Shown: piece after piece, positions 5,796-8,439 of the stretch
Layout: each line of letters starts with the position of its first letter
How positions within the stretch are numbered: position 1 is the stretch's first letter
Source: Candidatus Woesearchaeota archaeon
GTDB lineage: Archaea > Nanoarchaeota > Nanoarchaeia > Woesearchaeales > CALCXY01
Reading direction: 5' to 3'
NCBI GenBank assembly: GCA_030751555.1
Contig: JASMFX010000139.1
Coordinates: 1 to 8,439, forward strand
Length of the DNA stretch: 8,439 nucleotides
Notes under the pieces: model-generated
The model's input: the letters and a program-made list of their open reading frames with translations, nothing else
The model's database searches: none
Told to the model about the DNA's origin: nothing
Translations under genes and position numbers: made by a program

Positions 5796-6389
5796 GTGGT
5801 AACGATAAAACCAAAGGACAACCAGGTAATTGTTGAGTCCTTCAATACAATTAAAAAAAATGAACATGCGATACAGAAAAAGCGAAGAAGATTGCCTTTG
5901 GGAGATAGCGAAGGAACGATCAGCTTTTGGTTTAAGACTAATGAGGTAAAAAACATGGTGCTGATCAGTGATGCACCTGAATACAGGGCAAAAAATGAGG
6001 AGCTCTCTTTATGGTTTCTACGATATGTACTCATGACAGATGATAAAGGGTCAGAAATAGACTTCCAGTTTGGAACTGACTTTGAATATGATTCTGAGGG
6101 CATTACAGCTCCCTTGAATTATGCTGATGGCACCTGGCACCACATTGTCTGGTCATTTAATAAACTCGGGAAAAATTTTTACGGGTATGTTGATGGTCAG
6201 CTAGTCGAGAAAACCTGGAAAGTAAAGGGTATTCTTGCTTCTAGTTATGATCCTACACTTCTCGGAGGGATCCCTGGACATGAATTTAAGGATGGAAATG
6301 GTACCGACTTTTACTTTAATGGAGAAATTGATGATTTACGGTTTTATAATAAAGCTTTAACTCCAGAGGAGATCTATCCAGGGCCTTAG
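5796..6389 (+). CDS. LamG / concanavalin-like lectin fold protein
   Basis: This 197-aa protein is mostly one LamG (Laminin_G_3-like) beta-sandwich: GTISFWFKT at 40-48, DGTWHHIVWSF at 111-121, FYGYVDGQLV near 128-137, and the closing FNGEIDDLRFYNKALTPEEI near 175-194. Such domains bind sugars or proteins, usually outside the cell in larger surface proteins. Here there is no signal peptide or membrane segment, and the first 39 residues are basic (KKRRR). The only start before the domain is GTG at 5796; the frame is open back to 5655 but has no ATG. So it is either a small cytosolic LamG protein or the 3' remnant of a secreted one. No convincing TATA box is visible at the right distance. A palindrome spans its stop codon. 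Confidence 0.7.
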   Translation: MVTIKPKDNQVIVESFNTIKKNEHAIQKKRRRLPLGDSEGTISFWFKTNEVKNMVLISDAPEYRAKNEELSLWFLRYVLMTDDKGSEIDFQFGTDFEYDSEGITAPLNYADGTWHHIVWSFNKLGKNFYGYVDGQLVEKTWKVKGILASSYDPTLLGGIPGHEFKDGNGTDFYFNGEIDDLRFYNKALTPEEIYPGP

Positions 6390-6414
6390 ATAATTGGATG
6401 CTTTTTCCCTGGAT
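6376..6414 (+). terminator. 8-bp inverted repeat spanning the LamG stop
   Basis: ATCCAGGG (6376-6383) and CCCTGGAT (6407-6414) are perfect inverted copies with a 23-nt loop containing the stop codon and a T5 run (6402-6406). T-rich sequence follows. It may shape the mRNA 3' end; the stem is seen, the function is inferred. Confidence 0.35.
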
Positions 6415-6477
6415 CTTATTCTATTGCTCTATTTAGGATTTTTCTTATCACGTCATGTCTACTCCAAAACAACAATA

Positions 6478-6485
6478 TTTATAAA
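6478..6485 (+). promoter_or_regulatory. TATA box of the tail-anchored protein gene
   Basis: TTTATAAA is centred 26-27 nt before the ATG at 6508, so transcription should begin at or next to the start codon, giving a leaderless mRNA. No Shine-Dalgarno sequence precedes the ATG, as expected. This decides the start against an in-frame ATG at 6394, which lies upstream of the promoter. Confidence 0.7.
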
Positions 6486-6507
6486 CACCCTAGAGTTCGG
6501 GATTTTC

Positions 6508-6942
6508 ATGGAAAAGATCAAATATAAAGACGAGAAAGGGGAAGAAAAAGAGACAGATGGACCACTAGGTGTTGCTATAAGGCGAATTGCGAATAATCAT
6601 ATCTACATGCCAAATAAAAAAGAATACAGAGCTCATTTTAGTATGTACGTTGTAAAGCAGAAGGATGGAAATAGAGAGAATGTTAATGTAGATAATTTGG
6701 AATTAGTTCATGAGGATGATCATAAAGTTGTTCCTCGGAGTATTGATGATTCTCCAGAAAAAGGAAAAGCAGATGCACCCTATCAAGTTGGTGATAATAA
6801 GGTTGATCCTAGAATAAGGCATGGCAAAGAGCCAGATCCAGTCACAGCAGGAAGCAGCGGACTTGGAAAGATGTTTCTAGGAGTGATTCTTGGAGTAGCT
6901 GTTGCTGTTGTACTTTTTCTTGTTGTAACAAAGGTTTTTTGA
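6508..6942 (+). CDS. Tail-anchored membrane protein of unknown function
   Basis: I do not recognise this 144-aa protein. Residues 1-117 are strongly charged and soluble: an acidic/basic start (KDEKGEEKETDG), then about 20-75 with the pattern RRIANNHIYMP, YRAHFSMYVVKQKDG and NVDNLELVHEDDHK, suggesting a small alpha/beta fold. Residues about 76-118 are Pro/Gly/Asp-rich and probably a linker. Residues about 121-143 (MFLGVILGVAVAVVLFLVV) form one hydrophobic helix at the very C-terminus. It should be a tail-anchored protein with its N-terminal domain in the cytoplasm. VDNLELVHEDDH recalls the end of HNH-type homing or numod-like modules, but the diagnostic residues are not all present and I do not assign that. 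The start is set by the leaderless promoter. A T6 run overlaps the stop. Confidence 0.75.
   Translation: MEKIKYKDEKGEEKETDGPLGVAIRRIANNHIYMPNKKEYRAHFSMYVVKQKDGNRENVNVDNLELVHEDDHKVVPRSIDDSPEKGKADAPYQVGDNKVDPRIRHGKEPDPVTAGSSGLGKMFLGVILGVAVAVVLFLVVTKVF
6935..6940 (+). terminator. T6 tract at the stop of the tail-anchored gene
   Basis: A TTTTTT run overlaps the last codons and stop. Archaeal polymerase can terminate at such runs, and the next gene has its own promoter 46 bp on. Confidence 0.35.
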
Positions 6943-6985
6943 TTGTTTAAATCACTATGCTAGTTAGAGATTGAAAAGCGAAAGG

Positions 6986-6993
6986 TTTATAAA
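6986..6993 (+). promoter_or_regulatory. TATA box of the second MNT operon
   Basis: TTTATAAA preceded by GAAAGG, a BRE-like purine stretch. It is centred about 38 nt before the ATG at 7028, predicting a start site near 7015 and a leader of about 13 nt with no Shine-Dalgarno match. Confidence 0.65.
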
Positions 6994-6997
6994 TCCA

Positions 6998-7039
6998 TGA
7001 TATACTTTCTATGACAATTGATATAAAATGTATGACAAA
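6998..7039 (+). promoter_or_regulatory. Operator-like tandem 21-bp direct repeat
   Basis: Two 21-bp units, 6998-7018 and 7019-7039, match at 16 of 21 positions. Both open with TGATATA and both carry TATGACAA in the same register. The array runs from just after the TATA box across the predicted start site into the first codons. The architecture mirrors the 22-bp repeat before the HEPN-MNT operon although the sequence differs, fitting each winged helix having its own site. Confidence 0.5.
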
Positions 7040-7618
7040 ACAGAAATGAGGATTTTAGAACAAATTTATATTCATCCAGGCATTCATAAAAGAGAACTTT
7101 CAAAAACCCTCAAATTAGGCATGCCCTCCATAGATTACGGACTTAAAAAAATAGACAAGATCATTTCACAAAAAACATCAGGGAATCAGATCCACTACTT
7201 TCTAGATTACTCAAAAGACATGCTTAGCTCCGCCCTTAGCGCTATTGAGCATTCCAGATTTGAGAGACTTCCAGCAAAAGTACGATTGTCGGTAAGGGAT
7301 TTCTTACGAGAATTGGAAGTGAAACCAATTATTGCAATTATTTTTGGCTCTTATGCAAGCAGTACCTACACAAAGAACTCTGATATTGATGTGTTGCTCG
7401 TTTTTCAGAACTTTGAAGATTCAAAGAAGATTGAAAATACATCGAAGAAAATCAGTATGAAAACCAACACACAATTACATCCAGTGTATCTTGGTTATCC
7501 AGAATTCAAAGAATCATTTCATAACTTAACAAAAGAGTTCTTCAAAAAGCTTAAGAAAGACAAGATAATCGTAATTGGCATGGAATGGTGGAGGCAATTG
7601 ATAGATGAAGAAACCTAA
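7028..7618 (+). CDS. Second winged-helix MNT nucleotidyltransferase, putative antitoxin
   Basis: This 196-aa protein has the same plan as the MNT protein at 5041: a winged helix at about 5-60 (RILEQIYIHPGIHKRELSKTL, then SIDYGLKKI) and a minimal nucleotidyltransferase at about 98-190 with IFGSYASS (G107-S108) and NSDIDVLLV (D119, D121), again GS-x10-DxD. The two proteins differ over most of their length, so they are not a recent duplication. The matching strand after the DxD reads QLHPVYL, without a clear third acidic residue. Here the MNT gene comes first and the HEPN partner second, the reverse of the other pair. The partner starts 14 nt before this gene stops. It should adenylylate or otherwise neutralise its HEPN toxin, and probably represses its own promoter through the 21-bp repeats; both are inferred. 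Confidence 0.85.
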   Translation: MYDKTEMRILEQIYIHPGIHKRELSKTLKLGMPSIDYGLKKIDKIISQKTSGNQIHYFLDYSKDMLSSALSAIEHSRFERLPAKVRLSVRDFLRELEVKPIIAIIFGSYASSTYTKNSDIDVLLVFQNFEDSKKIENTSKKISMKTNTQLHPVYLGYPEFKESFHNLTKEFFKKLKKDKIIVIGMEWWRQLIDEET

Positions 7619-7789
7619 TTGGAGACTGTGGCTGAAAGACAAAAAGGAATGTAAGTCTTGGCTAGACACATACATCAAGAAAAAAATTCTTAAGGAAGTT
7701 TCTGATGATTCAAAATTGCACATTAAGAAAACTGATCATAACCTAACATTTGCTAACTGGATTATTGAAAAACATAAAGATGAAATTCC
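7605..7789 (+). pseudogene. HEPN partner of the second MNT gene, 5' fragment
   Basis: The ATG at 7605 lies inside the end of the MNT gene and is preceded by GGAGG (7590-7594), a strong Shine-Dalgarno sequence 10 nt away. The first 61 or so residues look like the start of a HEPN protein that follows MNT genes: MKKPNWRLWLKDK, a linker, then LHIKKTDHNLTFANWIIEK, the first HEPN helix. The next helix, normally with a W/YYA.YH-like pattern, and the catalytic helix are missing. From 7790 the same frame runs to 8075 only by reading the antisense of minus-strand genes, giving a nonsensical tail. So the toxin is truncated and presumably dead, or the join is artificial. The HEPN call rests on context and the N-terminal pattern. 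Confidence 0.65.
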
Positions 7790-7879
7790 AGAAGTCTCCC
7801 AAGCCTTATCCTTCTCAACCTTAGCATTACGCTCTTTAATAGCAGAAACATCCTTAGAAAGTGATTGTAAGCTAGCCAT
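7790..7879 (-). pseudogene. N-terminal fragment of small conserved membrane protein
   Basis: Reading the minus strand from the ATG at 7879 gives MASLQSLSKDVSAIKERNA, then KVEKDKAWETS. I recognise RN-x-VE-x-DKAWETS as the conserved start of a small membrane protein family common in Woesearchaeota-like archaea and CPR bacteria, where it normally continues WTRR and into transmembrane helices. Here it breaks after ETS at about 7790; the frame then runs through antisense HEPN sequence to a stop at 7736-7738, for 47 aa in all. Function of the family is unknown. A TATA-like TTAAAAA is centred 26 nt upstream, so the 5' end seems intact and leaderless. The recognition is from memory of the family and needs a search. 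Confidence 0.6.
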
Positions 7880-7901
7880 ACACTACCAAGATCAACCAAA
7901 C

Positions 7902-7908
7902 TTTTTAA
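7902..7908 (-). promoter_or_regulatory. TATA-like box of the truncated membrane-protein gene
   Basis: On the minus strand TTAAAAA is centred about 26 nt before the ATG at 7879, the leaderless spacing seen elsewhere in the window. No Shine-Dalgarno match precedes the ATG. It lies between that gene and the upstream minus-strand gene, which stops at 7915. Confidence 0.4.
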
Positions 7909-7914
7909 GCGTTC

Positions 7915-8220
7915 CTATTCTTTGTAGACAGAAAACCGATGCAAAGGAAAACCAGAAAGATCTTGCGCCTCAGTCGAGAAATGAGGTAAATCAGGATCAT
8001 TTGCACGTAAGGGATATCGGTGAAATGCAGTCAAAGGATTCTCACCGTATACTTCCCTATCATCTGCCAGCATAAGCGCCAACAAAAATCCTCCAACATC
8101 TGAACCACGCGTGTATTGGGGATGGCCACTTTTTTCTCCCTCAAGAACATCCCAGTCATCATTAGACAATGGTTTCCATAATTCAGGAGCAGTTCCTTTG
8201 ATCCAGAACAAGTTCTTCAC
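7915..8220 (-). CDS. Unrecognised protein, 3' part of a probable frameshifted gene
   Basis: About 101 residues: a start with LFWIKGTAPELWKPLSNDDWDVLEG, a middle SDVGGFLLALMLADDREVYG, and an end RANDPDLPHFSTEAQDLSGF. Residue and codon choice look like real coding sequence. I do not recognise the family. The only start, GTG at 8220, lies inside the upstream minus-strand reading frame and has no Shine-Dalgarno before it. The frame can be traced back to 8233 before a stop. It is more likely the continuation of the 8183-8434 frame after a single-base indel than a separate gene. There is no signal peptide or clear membrane helix; the hydrophobic stretch GGFLLALML is too short. Confidence 0.55.
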   Translation of the reverse strand: MKNLFWIKGTAPELWKPLSNDDWDVLEGEKSGHPQYTRGSDVGGFLLALMLADDREVYGENPLTAFHRYPLRANDPDLPHFSTEAQDLSGFPLHRFSVYKE

Positions 8221-8434
8221 TATCTTTTCTAGATCCTAAAATAGATTCTAATGTTCTTAATCGCTCTCCTAGAGCATAGATTTTTTCCCATCCTTCACTA
8301 TCTACATCATGAGCCCTACTATTTTCTCTTAGATAATTTTCAGCTCTCCTGTGAAGACCTCTTACATCTTGTATATCATCTATTAATCTAGGATTTGGAT
8401 TAGCAACATCAATCTGCCCAACTAATCTTTCCAT
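8183..8434 (-). CDS. Unrecognised helical protein, 5' part, possibly open at edge
   Basis: This 83-aa frame starts at an ATG at 8434, five bases from the window edge, so the true start could lie outside. Most of it is charged helix (DDIQDVRGLHRRAENYLREN, then GWEKIYALGERLRTLESILG), compatible with a short coiled coil. The last residues (VLDQRNCS) follow a point where another frame takes over the coding character, so they are probably out-of-frame. With the downstream frame it would make a protein of about 170 aa. I do not recognise it. Its neighbours are the truncated membrane-protein gene on the same strand and the broken HEPN gene. Confidence 0.5.
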   Translation of the reverse strand: MERLVGQIDVANPNPRLIDDIQDVRGLHRRAENYLRENSRAHDVDSEGWEKIYALGERLRTLESILGSRKDSEELVLDQRNCS

Positions 8435-8439
8435 AGTAG

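Noticed and set aside
5720..6103. 127-aa minus-strand reading frame over the LamG gene
   Set aside because: It lies opposite the recognisable LamG domain and has no promoter, Shine-Dalgarno sequence or recognisable domain.
6394..6507. Longer N-terminus of the tail-anchored protein, with a hydrophobic stretch resembling a signal peptide
   Set aside because: The TTTATAAA box at 6478-6485 lies inside it and fits a leaderless start at 6508; the extra segment overlaps the LamG 3' palindrome and T-rich sequence.
7028..7618. Recent duplication of the MNT gene at 5041
   Set aside because: The two proteins share only domain order and the GS-x10-DxD motif; the winged helices and C-terminal parts differ throughout.
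7790..8075. Plus-strand continuation of the HEPN frame
   Set aside because: Its residues show no HEPN pattern after 7790 and it is antisense to three stretches of minus-strand sequence that look coding.
1..8439. CRISPR array, tRNA, rRNA, insertion sequence or transposase
   Set aside because: No spaced identical repeats, no cloverleaf or rRNA-like sequence and no transposase motifs were seen on either strand; the repeats present are short and promoter-associated or palindromic.

Overview
The window looks like accessory-rich chromosome from a DPANN-type archaeon, most like the Woesearchaeota/Pacearchaeota group. This rests on four things seen in the sequence: an archaeal S-layer C-terminal domain followed by a Cys-rich 'CVDSDGG' tail; archaeal TATA boxes (TTTAAATA, TTTATAAA, TTTATATA) about 26 or 37 nt before start codons; an archaeal-style enolase; and a eukaryote-like GT3 glycogen synthase. 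The base composition is AT-rich throughout. The lineage is inferred from gene content, not from a marker gene.

Layout. Positions 3-677 hold the end of a surface-layer protein, then a T-rich terminator. Positions 761-2044 hold enolase with its own promoter and a hairpin after the stop. Positions 2125-2555 hold a two-gene cassette of small DUF4258-like and DUF2283-like proteins, arranged like a toxin-antitoxin pair. Convergent to it, 2577-4364 on the minus strand encodes glycogen synthase. A 167-bp divergent intergenic region follows, with two promoters, a degenerate 7-bp tandem array and an operator-like 22-bp repeat. It drives a HEPN / winged-helix-MNT nucleotidyltransferase operon (4553-5643). 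Next come twin triloop hairpins (5721-5768), a LamG-fold protein without a signal peptide (5796-6389), a tail-anchored protein read from a leaderless start (6508-6942), and a second winged-helix-MNT gene (7028-7618) whose overlapping HEPN partner is cut off at about 7789.

Right end. From about 7790 to 8439 the coding sense flips to the minus strand: the N-terminus of a small conserved membrane protein, itself cut at the same point, and an upstream unrecognised gene that appears frameshifted at a 4-base homopolymer. Two genes of opposite strand truncated at one point mean a rearrangement or a chimeric join.

How the parts fit. Enolase and glycogen synthase are central carbon and storage metabolism, each with its own TATA promoter. 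The rest is mostly toxin-antitoxin-like cargo: one DUF4258/DUF2283 pair and two MNT-HEPN pairs in opposite gene orders. Both MNT-HEPN operons carry imperfect 21-22 bp tandem repeats between the TATA box and the start codon. The two repeats differ in sequence but share architecture, suggesting that the winged helix fused to each MNT represses its own operon. This is the least expected regulatory signal in the window.
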